Shown here piece by piece: positions 27,611-35,649 of a stretch of 35,649 nt of DNA. Both the position numbers and the translations under genes were made by a program. The notes beneath the pieces were generated by a model. That model worked only from the letters and a program-made list of their open reading frames with translations. It ran no database searches and had not been told where the DNA came from. The stretch comes from Methylococcaceae bacterium (GTDB lineage: Bacteria; Pseudomonadota; Gammaproteobacteria; Methylococcales; Methylomonadaceae). The DNA lies in assembly GCA_947506155.1 (NCBI GenBank), contig CANNNV010000009.1:1-35649 (forward strand), read 5' to 3'. Every line of letters starts with the position of its first letter. The first letter of the stretch is position 1.

Positions 27611-28066
27611 ATGAACACATTATCTTTCAAAAAAGCACAACAAGGTTTTACCTTAATCGAGTTAATGATCGTCGTGGCGATCATCGGTATTTTGGCGTCG
27701 ATAGCTATTCCGGCTTATCAGGATTACATTAGAAATGCTAAATTTAGCGAGGCTACGTTGGCCACAGCTTCACTTAAAGTAGCTGTTGAAGTATGCGCTC
27801 AAGATCAGAATGCCTTAACAAATTGTACTGCAGGGTCAAATGGTATCCCTGCGAATTTGACGACTCCAAGTAAATATGTTGCAACAGTTGCAACCGCTGG
27901 AGGTACAATCACATCAACTGCTATAAGCACTCTAGGTCTAAGTGGCCAAAATATCATTTTGAAGCCAGCATACACAGCTGCTACTGATACTGTTCCTGCC
28001 AGTCCTGTGACTTGGACTATTGACCCAGCAAGTACATGTATAGCTGCAAGGCTTTGTAAAATTTAA
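27611..28066 (+). CDS. pilA: Type IV pilin
   Basis: 151 residues from the ATG at 27611, preceded by TGAGGA; an upstream start at 27575 would precede the RBS and is unlikely. The leader [12 protein letters not shown] is cut by prepilin peptidase before Phe13; Glu17 is the conserved +5 glutamate, and the hydrophobic helix [27 protein letters not shown] follows. The C-terminal part is short, serine- and threonine-rich ([17 protein letters not shown]), and ends with a disulfide loop CIAARLC. It would form type IV pili for adhesion, twitching or DNA uptake. The gene has its own sigma-54 promoter and terminator. The next gene encodes a possible glycosyltransferase, and the many Ser/Thr residues could be its targets. 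Confidence 0.93.
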   Translation: MNTLSFKKAQQGFTLIELMIVVAIIGILASIAIPAYQDYIRNAKFSEATLATASLKVAVEVCAQDQNALTNCTAGSNGIPANLTTPSKYVATVATAGGTITSTAISTLGLSGQNIILKPAYTAATDTVPASPVTWTIDPASTCIAARLCKI

Positions 28067-28152
28067 TTACATGACTTTGTGAAATAGGCAAGGTTCGGTA
28101 AGGTCATCAATGATGTAAGGTTCAGCTGCAACCTAACATTTTATTAAACTAT

Positions 28153-28193
28153 AAAAAAACCGCCTTTGGGTAAACCTAGGGGCGGTTTTTTTG
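28153..28193 (+). terminator. Intrinsic terminator of pilA
   Basis: ACCGCC pairs with GGCGGT (A-rich left flank, T7 right flank) in a classic rho-independent arrangement about 90 bases after the pilA stop. The A run before and T run after also suit the reverse direction. Confidence 0.85.
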
Positions 28194-28265
28194 TGTAGGC
28201 CAATTTAAATGGGTTGGGTTTGATCTTTTTGTGACCTAAATATTTCATTGAAACCAGGTAACGCG

Positions 28266-29921
28266 ATGAAAACTGTTTTCCCCTTACTTGCTTTATGTTT
28301 TCCGGTCGCGCTGCTTTACGGGCAGTTTTTCTGGAATCCTGTGGTGTTTGATGATGTCTACTTTTTTGATGGTTCGGTGCACGAGCAATATCTGGGTAAG
28401 TTGTTCAGTCTTGATTTGCGTTGGTTGCCTTATGCTACTTTTGAGTGGACCCGTTCGTTGTTCGGTCTGGATTTGATCGGATTTCGTCTCGGCAATCTGC
28501 TACTGCACCTAGCAACGACCATCACCTTATTTTTGTTTTTGCGCCGACTGTTTGAACAGCTTCTTACCGAGAGTAGCAAAAACCTGTCGCCGCACTGGCT
28601 GGCTTTTTTTGGCGCATTGATTTTTGCACTGCATCCTGCTTCCGTCTATGCAGCAGCCTATTTGGTTCAGCGTTCCACGCTGATGGCGACCTTGTTTACC
28701 TTGCTAACCTGGTGTTTGTTTCTGGAAGGTTTGATTAAAGAAAACTCCCGTTGGTTACTGGCTTCTGCCGTGAGCTATTTTCTGGCGGTGTTTTCGAAAG
28801 AACATGCGATTATGATTCCGGCGGTCTCGATAGCTTTGTTGGTGCTGGTTAACAACCAGTCCATCCGCAAACGATTGATGTTGGTTTGGCCAACCTTCTT
28901 ACTCTATGGTTTGATTGGCGGTTTCGTGGTTTTCCAGATCAAATCCCGGCATATCTTGGGGCAGGCTTATGAACCAGAAGCCGTTAACTTCATAGCTTTG
29001 CTGGGACCTGACTTCAATCAGCAATTGATTTATCCGTTGTCGATACTAACCCAGTGTTTTTTGTTTTTTAAATACCTGTGGGTATGGCTGGCGCCAAGTC
29101 CCGCGTGGATGTCTGTCGATATGCCGCAAGACTTTGCCCGGAGTTTCTGGTCTTACCCTGAACTTGCCGGTTTGCTCGGCTTTATCGTTTATCCTATCAT
29201 TGCTGTTCGCCTGTTACTGCAAAGAGGAATAAAAGGCCTGCTGGGTTTTGCTCTGCTGTGCCCGTGGCTGTTATTTGCGACCGAGCTTTCAACGATCAGG
29301 ATTCAGGAGCCCTTCGTGCTATACCGCAGTTATCTGTGGATGGCGGGTGCTTTCGCGGCACTACCTTTTTTATGCCAAAAACTGAGTGTAAAACAGGCGG
29401 CTATCACGCTGAGTTTCGTTGCAGTATTGATGATGCCGTTATCCTGGATGAAGCTTACGACTTTTTCACATTCACTATTGTTATGGGATGATGCTGCTCG
29501 ACTGGTTGAGAACGCAGATGAAAGACTGCTGGGTGTCGATAGAATCTATTACAACCGGGGCACGGAATTAATCAAAGTAAAACATTATGCCGAAGCGATA
29601 ACCGATTTAAGCAAGGCAATCGAGCTAAAAGGCTATTCTGCAAACTATGCTTATAGCAATCGCGCTCAGGCTTATATGGAAAGGGGGCAATATCTGCTGG
29701 CTCTAAACGACATTAACAAGGCCATTGAGGTGCAGCCGATTAATAAAGCGAAACTTTATCTGGGTAAAGCGCATGCCTTGGAAGGGCTTAAGGATTCGAC
29801 TGCAGCAATGCAGGCCTACAACCAAGCTTGTACATTGGGCCTGCAAGTTGCCTGTCAAAAAACAGCATCACCCGGAGTTCCGGTTAAGTCCGTGACCGAT
29901 TTTTCTTTTGCGAAGCCCTAA
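28266..29921 (+). CDS. TMTC-like multipass membrane glycosyltransferase with C-terminal TPRs
   Basis: 551 residues from the ATG at 28266 with AGGTAA just upstream; a TTG 18 bases earlier is less likely. About ten hydrophobic helices fill residues 1-410. A DD pair (D29-D30, in WNPVVFDDVYFF) sits in the first loop, and HPASVYAAAYLVQRSTLMATLF and FSKEHAIMIPA recall the GT-C family of TMTC O-mannosyltransferases (HP..., R..L, KE). Three TPR repeats close the protein (YYNRGTELIKVKHYAEAITDLSKAIEL and following). Such enzymes transfer a lipid-linked sugar to protein on the outer face of the inner membrane. Directly following pilA, it is a candidate pilin glycosyltransferase, but donor and acceptor are unknown. 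The family call is by eye. Confidence 0.65.
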   Translation: MKTVFPLLALCFPVALLYGQFFWNPVVFDDVYFFDGSVHEQYLGKLFSLDLRWLPYATFEWTRSLFGLDLIGFRLGNLLLHLATTITLFLFLRRLFEQLLTESSKNLSPHWLAFFGALIFALHPASVYAAAYLVQRSTLMATLFTLLTWCLFLEGLIKENSRWLLASAVSYFLAVFSKEHAIMIPAVSIALLVLVNNQSIRKRLMLVWPTFLLYGLIGGFVVFQIKSRHILGQAYEPEAVNFIALLGPDFNQQLIYPLSILTQCFLFFKYLWVWLAPSPAWMSVDMPQDFARSFWSYPELAGLLGFIVYPIIAVRLLLQRGIKGLLGFALLCPWLLFATELSTIRIQEPFVLYRSYLWMAGAFAALPFLCQKLSVKQAAITLSFVAVLMMPLSWMKLTTFSHSLLLWDDAARLVENADERLLGVDRIYYNRGTELIKVKHYAEAITDLSKAIELKGYSANYAYSNRAQAYMERGQYLLALNDINKAIEVQPINKAKLYLGKAHALEGLKDSTAAMQAYNQACTLGLQVACQKTASPGVPVKSVTDFSFAKP

Positions 29922-29923
29922 TC

Positions 29924-29929
29924 TATAAT
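29924..29929 (+). promoter_or_regulatory. Putative -10 box before the ParD-like gene
   Basis: A perfect TATAAT starts two bases after the stop of the preceding gene and 41 bases before the ParD-like start. No strong -35 is visible upstream. Confidence 0.35.
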
Positions 29930-29964
29930 GATTACAAAAGTTTATTTAAACAGGGGGTATCAAA

Positions 29965-30198
29965 ATGTCGGTAAGTACGTCAATACGGATCAATCAGGAA
30001 CTTTATGAGCAAGCCAAGCAAGATGCGGCGTTAGAGCACCGATCTATTGCCGGGCAAATTGAGTTTTGGGCGCGGGTAGGTCGGACTGCTCTCGATAACC
30101 CAGATCTTCCTGTCAGTTTCGTGGCTGAATCGTTGGCTTCAATGGCTGAACCCCGTGAGCAATCTCAGCCGTTCCTGCCTCGGAGTCGCCGCGTATGA
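29965..30198 (+). CDS. ParD-like antitoxin, apparently without a toxin partner
   Basis: 77 residues with a strong ribosome binding site (CAGGGGG). The N-terminal MSVSTSIRINQELYEQAKQDAALEHRSIAGQIEFWARVGRTALDNPDL matches the ParD-like antitoxin family, a ribbon-helix-helix DNA-binding fold (strand, then two helices). The C-terminal tail is polar and basic (SQPFLPRSRRV). Antitoxins of this type usually have a RelE/ParE toxin gene overlapping or adjacent, but the next gene encodes a coiled-coil membrane protein and the previous one a glycosyltransferase. It may be an orphan regulator. The terminator at 30207-30237 shows it is a single-gene transcript. Confidence 0.65.
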   Translation: MSVSTSIRINQELYEQAKQDAALEHRSIAGQIEFWARVGRTALDNPDLPVSFVAESLASMAEPREQSQPFLPRSRRV

Positions 30199-30206
30199 CT
30201 TTACCC

Positions 30207-30237
30207 ACCCGGATTTTTCCTGGCGGGTTTTTTTTTG
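30207..30237 (+). terminator. Intrinsic terminator after the ParD-like gene
   Basis: ACCCG pairs with CGGGT at 30224-30228 and is followed by nine T residues. It lies just past the stop at 30198. Confidence 0.75.
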
Positions 30238-30282
30238 CCATATGTTAAACTGTTGAATATATTAAATTTGATGGAGTGTGTT

Positions 30283-30552
30283 ATGGCAACAATTACTTTT
30301 GATACCTTAAGGTTTGCAAATAAATTAAAATCTGCTGGCGTGCTTCCCGAGCACGCAGAAGCTGAGGCAGAAGCATTAGCCGAAATATTTGAGCTTAACC
30401 TTAAAGAAGTTGCAACTAAAGAAGATATTAAACATCTTGAAGAGCGGATCGACAGTCAATTTATTCAACTGGAGCAGCGCATGACTATTAAATTGGGGGC
30501 ATTAATGGTGATAGCCGTTGGCGCTGTTGCCGCTTTAGTTAAATTATTGTAG
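30283..30552 (+). CDS. DUF1640-like coiled-coil protein with C-terminal membrane helix
   Basis: 89 residues from the ATG at 30283, chosen because GGAG lies just upstream at 30272-30275. The N-terminus reads ITFDTLRFANKLKSAGVLPEHAEAEAEALAEIF, then comes a coiled coil (ATKEDIKHLEERIDSQFIQLEQRM) and one C-terminal transmembrane helix (LGALMVIAVGAVAALVKLL). This order is that of the DUF1640 (CCDC90/MCUR1-like) family, common as small genes in proteobacteria and of unknown function. It has its own terminator downstream, so it is a single-gene unit. Confidence 0.7.
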   Translation: MATITFDTLRFANKLKSAGVLPEHAEAEAEALAEIFELNLKEVATKEDIKHLEERIDSQFIQLEQRMTIKLGALMVIAVGAVAALVKLL

Positions 30553-30590
30553 CCGTAATTCGAAGCGATAGCGACGGCTTACCCTGAAAC

Positions 30591-30628
30591 AACCGCTCAT
30601 GCTTTCGGGGATGGGCGGTTTTTTTTTG
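30591..30628 (+). terminator. Intrinsic terminator after the DUF1640-like gene
   Basis: AACCGC-T-CAT pairs with ATG-G-GCGGTT and is followed by a run of T residues. It also lies 26 bases beyond the stop of the convergent galE. Confidence 0.85.
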
Positions 30629-30653
30629 ATGTTGTGTGTGGTGGTTTGTTAAA

Positions 30654-31670
30654 TCAATCGTCCAAATATCCTTCTGGATTCATCAACTGCCAACGCCAGG
30701 TATCGCAACACATGGTTTCAATTCCGCGTTCTGTTCGCCACCCCAACAAGTCTAAAGCCAAGCTAGGATCGGCATAACATGCGCCAATATCACCCTGACG
30801 ACGCGCAACAATGCGATAAGGAATTTTTTTGCCGCTGGCAATTTCGAAGGCTTGGATCATGTCCAACACACTGTATCCCTGGCCAGTGCCAAGATTAAGC
30901 GTTATCACGCCATTCACTTCAGGTAAGGCTCGCAGCGCGGCAAGATGACCCAAGGCAAGATCGGTCACATGAATATAATCACGCACCCCGGTACCATCAG
31001 CGGTCGCATAATCGTTGCCAAACACACTCAACTCTGCACGACGACCCACGGCGACCTGGGCCACAAAGGGCATCAGATTATTGGGAATACCATTGGGATC
31101 TTCGCCAATCATACCACTCTGGTGCGCGCCTACCGGATTAAAGTAACGCAACAAGGCAATATGCCAAGTCGGATCGGCAGCCGCTAAATCTCGGTAAATC
31201 TGCTCCACCATCAACTTGGAACTTCCATAGGGATTGGTGGTGGGGCCTACCGGAAAATCCTCACGAATGGGAACGCTCGCCGGATCACCATAGACCGTTG
31301 CCGAAGAACTAAACACCAGGGTCCTTACCCCGTATTCCGACATCACCTCAGCCAGTGCCACGCTGCCGGCAACATTATTATCATAATAAACCAGCGGCTT
31401 TTGCACCGACTCACCGACTGCCTTCAATCCTGCGAAATGTATCACCGCATCGATATGGTATGTTGAAAATAACTGACGCAACAAAACGCGATCACGGACA
31501 TCTCCCCGCACCACAGTAATTTCGCATTCCGTTAGTTTCTCGACACGACGTAGCGACTCCTGTTTGCTATTACAAAAATTATCCAGCACAACCACCGAAT
31601 AACCTGCCTGTAAAAGTTCCAGACACGTGTGAGAACCAATATAACCCGCGCCACCTGTTACTAAAATCAT
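30654..31670 (-). CDS. galE: UDP-glucose 4-epimerase
   Basis: A 338-residue short-chain dehydrogenase/reductase that interconverts UDP-glucose and UDP-galactose with bound NAD. The Rossmann motif is GGAGYIGSH (residues 6-14), and the catalytic set SSSATVYG and YGSSK (Tyr148, Lys152) is intact, as is NPVGAH in the substrate region. Length equals that of E. coli GalE (338). It would supply galactose for surface polysaccharide or glycans. It is downstream of the response regulator on the same strand with a 100-base gap, so co-transcription is uncertain. Confidence 0.95.
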   Translation of the reverse strand: MILVTGGAGYIGSHTCLELLQAGYSVVVLDNFCNSKQESLRRVEKLTECEITVVRGDVRDRVLLRQLFSTYHIDAVIHFAGLKAVGESVQKPLVYYDNNVAGSVALAEVMSEYGVRTLVFSSSATVYGDPASVPIREDFPVGPTTNPYGSSKLMVEQIYRDLAAADPTWHIALLRYFNPVGAHQSGMIGEDPNGIPNNLMPFVAQVAVGRRAELSVFGNDYATADGTGVRDYIHVTDLALGHLAALRALPEVNGVITLNLGTGQGYSVLDMIQAFEIASGKKIPYRIVARRQGDIGACYADPSLALDLLGWRTERGIETMCCDTWRWQLMNPEGYLDD

Positions 31671-31770
31671 AATTTCAACTCTCGATTGGTTACTTTGGAA
31701 TCCATTTTTTATCTATACCGCCCAGATTTCTCCAAGCGGTTTTCTTCCAGCAGGGAAGCAGAACAGATGC

Positions 31771-32397
31771 CTAGCTGATGATACCGTTGTTGATCGCATA
31801 TCGAACCAGTTCGGCTACATTGTACAACTTAAGTTTACGCATAATATTGCGTCTATGCACTTCAACCGTTGAACGCACGATGTTTAACTGCTCTCCAATA
31901 ATCGCGGAGGTGTGGCCCTCAGCAACTAATTGCAATACTTGACGTTCCCTGCTTGTCAACTTACTAGCCACATCCACGTGCATGGTACCTATCACAGCAT
32001 CGGTGACATCAGGACATAAGTATCTACGGTTTTGCCGTACCGCTATGATGGCACGTAATAATTCTTCACTGGCTTCAAATTTAGTGACATAAGCCGAAGC
32101 ACCGGCATTCAGCATATCCTTAACGTAGCGCTGATCGGAGTAAGTCGACAGTGCAATGACTTTCACCCAAGGACAAATCTTGAGTAGTTGATGCGTGGTC
32201 TCGATACCATTCATACCAGGCATGCCAATATCCATACAGACAATATTGGCCGAGGTAGCGCGTACCATCTTAATTACCTCGAACGCATTGCCCGTTTCTC
32301 CAACGACTTGTAAATAAGATATTTTTTCCAACAGACTCCGTAACGCATTACGAAACATTTGGTGATCATCGACCAGTAAGACACGAATATCTTTCAT
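31771..32397 (-). CDS. NarL/LuxR-family response regulator
   Basis: 208 residues: a receiver domain (acidic pair in LLVDDHQ, phospho-acceptor Asp56 in CMDIGMPG, Lys106 in YVTK), then a LuxR-type helix-turn-helix (LTSRERQVLQLVAEGHTSAIIGEQLNIVRSTVEVHRRNIMRKL). It should bind DNA when phosphorylated. The gene starts 31 bases after the hybrid kinase stop on the same strand. That kinase ends in a HisKA_3/HPK7 core, the type that normally pairs with NarL-like regulators, so the two are probably cognate. Target genes cannot be read from the window. Confidence 0.92.
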   Translation of the reverse strand: MKDIRVLLVDDHQMFRNALRSLLEKISYLQVVGETGNAFEVIKMVRATSANIVCMDIGMPGMNGIETTHQLLKICPWVKVIALSTYSDQRYVKDMLNAGASAYVTKFEASEELLRAIIAVRQNRRYLCPDVTDAVIGTMHVDVASKLTSRERQVLQLVAEGHTSAIIGEQLNIVRSTVEVHRRNIMRKLKLYNVAELVRYAINNGIIS

Positions 32398-32428
32398 ACA
32401 AACACTTAAAATTAATTTAGGGAGGATA

Positions 32429-35400
32429 TTACAAAATTTTCACTTTGATGCGTGTACCTTGGCCAAGCGCTGATGTGATGAAAAACCGGCCATTACTCAT
32501 TTCAGCCATTTCCCGCATGTTTAATAGCCCCAAACCGATATGTCCATTTTGCCCTAAGCGCATAGGATCAAAACCGTTGCCGTTATCGGTTATGGTCAGT
32601 GTGATCGGATGACCGCCGTTACTCAGCATCACGGTAATTTGTGTGGCATCAGCATATTTAAGGCAATTCGTCAGTGCTTCCTGAAAAATTCTAAACAGTA
32701 AAGACTCCAAATCCGGCGCGTATCGCTCATTGTGATCCAGACAATCAAATTCAACTTTGATTCCGGTACGCTGCATAAATTGCTCAGCATAGCTCCGTAT
32801 CGCTTCTGCCAATCCTGCGTAATCTAGCAAAGGCGGACGCATATCTGTACAGATTTCACGGATACTGCTTTCCGTATCGGCAATTAACGCGCACGTATCT
32901 TCAATGCGTTCGCTGATATTTAAAAGATATGCCGGCGGTAATTCCTGAGTGATAATATTGAGGTTGAGATTAATAGCGGCAAGATTTGGGCTGGTACGAT
33001 CATGTAATTCACTGGAAATCCGGCGCCGCACTTTTTCCAGTGAGTCAATAAGCTTGTGCGCGGTTATTGCCATACGCTGAGTAATTTCTTGTTTCACCGC
33101 GACAAATTGAGTAATTTTACCTTGGTCATTAGACAGCGGCGTAATGGTCATTTCTTCATGATACAAGGAGCCGTCTTTACGTCGGTTAACAAGTTCACCG
33201 CACCAGGATTTATTAGCCAATATGGTATCCCACATAAGCTGGTAATAAGCCTTATCTTGTTGGCCTGATTTCACCAGTTCTCTAGGATTGAGTCCCTGAA
33301 GTTCATCCAAGCTATATCCGGTAAGACGACTGTAGGCTGGATTTGCCCATTCGATGCAACCTGATACATCGGTAATTAAAATGCTATTGGCAACGACATT
33401 GAGTGCGCTGTCTTTTAAGTGCAAAGCCGATAATGTCTGCTTCAGGCGAATATGCGTATGAATACGTGCCTTGACAATTGGAATCACAAAAGGCTTGGTA
33501 ATATAATCCAAGGCACCCAGGCTAAAACCTAGTTCTTCATCGGATTCAGCCTGTTTAGCCGTCACAAATATCACGGCAATTTCAGCGGTAATATTGCTAG
33601 CTTTTAACTGTCGGCAGACCTCAAAACCATCCATATCAGGCATCATCACATCCAGCAATATCAAGTCTGGCTGTTCACGTTGTGCAATTTTCAGTGCATC
33701 TATGCCATTACTGGCTACTTTAATTCGATATAAGGAATTTAACGCCTGCGTGAGGAGGTATACATTGGTCGGAACATCATCAACAATCAGTATCATTGGC
33801 CGTTCACTCGCATTAACGAGTGGTTTTTTGGCGTATTTGCATGCTGCAAACTGAGCCAAAATCTCCCGTGCATCAACATAATTGAACGCTTTAAGTTGCC
33901 TGCGTAAGCGGTAAAATAGCTGGTATTGAGATACGGTTAATTGTGCTTTGAAGCTATCTAATAAATCGTCTGGAATAAAATCGTGACCTGCAAGCAACAG
34001 GTCAAGTTCAGCTACATAATGAGCAAGGGTTACATTATTGCGCTGGGTTGGCGCTATACTCTGTTCAGTTTTATCAAGTGCCGCGATAACTGACAGCGTC
34101 TGCTTGAAGGTAGCCAGAAATGAACGGAGTGTGGCCGTCGATAAACCTTTGTTGAGTTCGGCTTCCAGTATCTTAGTCTCTGCATGTAGTCGCATAGCAC
34201 CAATATTGCCGGATATTCCTTTAATTTTATGCAGCTGTTCCCGAGCTGATGTCAGATCCCCGATCGTAATCAAGTGTTCTATTTCTTCAGGGAAATCTTT
34301 CATGCTCTCCATAAAATCAAGCAGTAAAGATGTCACAAGCGTTTGATTATTGTTCAATCCCATTAATAACTGATTTAATTCTAAAACAGGTAACTGCTGA
34401 ATCCCAGCGTCGCGGGGTGTGATCCATTGCGCTAGTGTAGCTAACAGTTGTTTTTGATTGATCGGTTTGGAAATAACCGCATTCATGCCTGCGTCTGTGC
34501 ACTTTTTTTGTTCTTCTGTTATGCCTGCTGTCACTGCAATAACTGGGAGTGTCGCAAAACAAGCCTGGCTTCGAATCAGCTTTATTGTTTCAAAGCCATT
34601 CAATTCAGGCATATGTATATCCATCAATACGGCGTCGAACTTGCTGTGCTCCAGCAATTCAAGCGCCTCTCTGCCATTATTGGCTATCTCAACACTACCC
34701 CCCGAATATTTAATAAATTCGCAAACAACCTGCTGATTAATTAAATCATCTTCCACCACCAGAATTCGAGTACCGGTAAGCACTGCGCTATTATCAACCA
34801 ACTCCGTGTTAACTATTTCAAGCGGAACCAGATTGGATGAAATCCCCAATATAAGCTCAAAACTAAAACAGCTGCCTACTTCAGGACTGCTGACGACTAA
34901 AAATTCACTGCCCATTAATTGCAACAAATTATGACTGATCATCAGTCCAAGACCGGTTCCACCAAAACGACGGTTAATAGAGCTATCCACTTGGCTGAAA
35001 GGCTGGAATAACTTATCGCGATCAGCATCCAGAATGCCTATACCGGTATCTGTCACACTAAATAACAGCCGGATTTTTTCAGCCTCTATTTGCTGAGCCG
35101 TAATGTTCAACGCGACTGCGCCTTGCTCGGTAAACTTTATCGCATTACCCAGCAGATTAATTAAAACTTGCTGTAACCTTAAGGTATCACCGACCAAGTA
35201 ACGAGGAACATCATCTGCAAGCGCTATAGTAAAATCAAGTCCCTTACTCTGTGCCGCATGACTAAACAAATTACTAATATTGTCCAGTAATTCATCGAGA
35301 TCAAAGCAAGCGAACTCAATATTCATGCACTTGGCTTCCAGTTTGGAGACGTCAAGTATGTTATTTAGAATGTTCAGTAGGCTCTTTGAGGAACTATAAA

Positions 35401-35503
35401 TTTTTCCCAAATAATCGTGAATCTCAGCAGATGCGTCCTGGTTCAACGCTAGCTGAGAAAGTCCGATGATAGCGTTCATTGGGGTGCGAATTTCATGCGA
35501 CAT
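32429..35503 (-). CDS. Hybrid sensor kinase with two kinase cores, N-terminally truncated
   Basis: 1024 residues from the first ATG, which is the M of the H-box MSHEIRTPMN (His3). Order: HisKA (1-65), HATPase_c (105-220; NLLGNAIKF, DTGIG, GGTGLGL), receiver 1 (Asp295, Lys346), HPt (His425 in LHKIKG), receiver 2 (Asp618, Lys670), PAS (697-810; WANPAYSRLTGYSLDEL), HisKA_3 (His834 in ISSELHD) and a second HATPase (935-1024). Two different kinase cores in one chain is unusual. In-frame codons continue upstream for only nine residues (INFRKLPN before M) to a stop, and beyond lies a transposase gene, so the original sensor part has been removed. Whether it is still expressed is unclear; AGGA is 13-16 bases upstream. 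Confidence 0.85.
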   Translation of the reverse strand: MSHEIRTPMNAIIGLSQLALNQDASAEIHDYLGKIYSSSKSLLNILNNILDVSKLEAKCMNIEFACFDLDELLDNISNLFSHAAQSKGLDFTIALADDVPRYLVGDTLRLQQVLINLLGNAIKFTEQGAVALNITAQQIEAEKIRLLFSVTDTGIGILDADRDKLFQPFSQVDSSINRRFGGTGLGLMISHNLLQLMGSEFLVVSSPEVGSCFSFELILGISSNLVPLEIVNTELVDNSAVLTGTRILVVEDDLINQQVVCEFIKYSGGSVEIANNGREALELLEHSKFDAVLMDIHMPELNGFETIKLIRSQACFATLPVIAVTAGITEEQKKCTDAGMNAVISKPINQKQLLATLAQWITPRDAGIQQLPVLELNQLLMGLNNNQTLVTSLLLDFMESMKDFPEEIEHLITIGDLTSAREQLHKIKGISGNIGAMRLHAETKILEAELNKGLSTATLRSFLATFKQTLSVIAALDKTEQSIAPTQRNNVTLAHYVAELDLLLAGHDFIPDDLLDSFKAQLTVSQYQLFYRLRRQLKAFNYVDAREILAQFAACKYAKKPLVNASERPMILIVDDVPTNVYLLTQALNSLYRIKVASNGIDALKIAQREQPDLILLDVMMPDMDGFEVCRQLKASNITAEIAVIFVTAKQAESDEELGFSLGALDYITKPFVIPIVKARIHTHIRLKQTLSALHLKDSALNVVANSILITDVSGCIEWANPAYSRLTGYSLDELQGLNPRELVKSGQQDKAYYQLMWDTILANKSWCGELVNRRKDGSLYHEEMTITPLSNDQGKITQFVAVKQEITQRMAITAHKLIDSLEKVRRRISSELHDRTSPNLAAINLNLNIITQELPPAYLLNISERIEDTCALIADTESSIREICTDMRPPLLDYAGLAEAIRSYAEQFMQRTGIKVEFDCLDHNERYAPDLESLLFRIFQEALTNCLKYADATQITVMLSNGGHPITLTITDNGNGFDPMRLGQNGHIGLGLLNMREMAEMSNGRFFITSALGQGTRIKVKIL

Positions 35504-35534
35504 ATTAGGTAGTTTCCTGAAATTAATTTACCCA

Positions 35535-35649
35535 TTAGACGGGGCGTATAAGAATATCCCATTTAGGCAGGATTGGGTTGCGCTCCAGTCTGGCTTCAAT
35601 CGCCAACATCGCCTTTTTAGACAGAGAAATACCTTTTTGGTAAACTGTT
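35535..35649 (-). CDS. C-terminal end of a transposase, partial at window edge
   Basis: The minus strand from the window edge reads VYQKGISLSKKAMLAIEARL and on through NPILPKWDILIRPV to a stop at 35535. The pattern (YxKG, S..AM, PKW..I.P) recalls the end of ISAzo13-type DDE transposases, but I am not certain of the family. It lies 31 bases before the first ATG of the hybrid kinase on the same strand, and an insertion here would explain the missing kinase N-terminus. The rest of the element is outside the window. Confidence 0.5.
   Translation of the reverse strand, partial: TVYQKGISLSKKAMLAIEARLERNPILPKWDILIRPV

Noticed and set aside
31700-31765. Terminator after the response regulator gene
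   Set aside because: An ACCGC/GCGGT pair exists, but the loop is long and no T run follows on the minus strand, so I did not list it.

Overview
The window looks like chromosomal DNA of a gammaproteobacterium. It carries an Hsp15, RlmJ, RlmD, GlnRS, YcbB/YcbK, YcgR and TusB/DsrC gene set typical of that class, a stand-alone NrdJb-type ribonucleotide reductase partner as in Pseudomonas, and a sigma-54 pilin promoter. The flavour is compatible with a methanotroph of the Methylococcales, but that is an impression from gene content. No methane-oxidation or 16S gene is present to prove it.

Layout. Positions 1-281 hold the tail of a TnpB-type insertion element that runs straight into the start codon of a TonB-dependent receptor (282-2381). 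Next come a YcgR-like c-di-GMP protein (minus), then a compact plus-strand set gdx / tusB-like / dsrC, hslR (minus), trhO, an L,D-transpeptidase convergent with a Tat-exported YcbK-like protein, a MATCAP-like 'QEGLA' metallopeptidase, a small exported protein, an RMD1/YagE protein, rlmJ and glnS.

From 13862 to about 19860 lies an accessory, transposon-scarred region. It contains a decayed tnpB tail, an nrdJb gene with no nrdJa beside it, another transposon-end-like hairpin, a small lipoprotein, a large protein of no recognisable family (15640-17709), and an IS607-type element whose serine recombinase is broken while its TnpB remains intact. rlmD (minus) follows, then the 2-oxoglutarate dehydrogenase genes sucA, sucB and an lpd-like gene. 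This last protein lacks one redox cysteine and the catalytic-dyad glutamate, so it should not work as a normal E3.

From 27263 a surface-structure region begins: four 31-32 bp direct repeats, a sigma-54 promoter, a type IV pilin with its terminator, and a TMTC-like membrane glycosyltransferase with C-terminal TPRs that may modify the pilin. Two small genes follow (ParD-like antitoxin, DUF1640-like coiled coil), then galE (minus). The right end is a NarL-type response regulator and a very large hybrid kinase (minus). The kinase has both a HisKA-type and a HisKA_3-type kinase core, and its N-terminus has been cut off by a transposase gene whose 3' end lies at the window edge.

Most interesting points: the degenerate E3 active site, the unknown 689-residue protein with its lipoprotein neighbour, the orphan nrdJb, the truncated double-core kinase, and the repeat array upstream of the sigma-54 pilin promoter.
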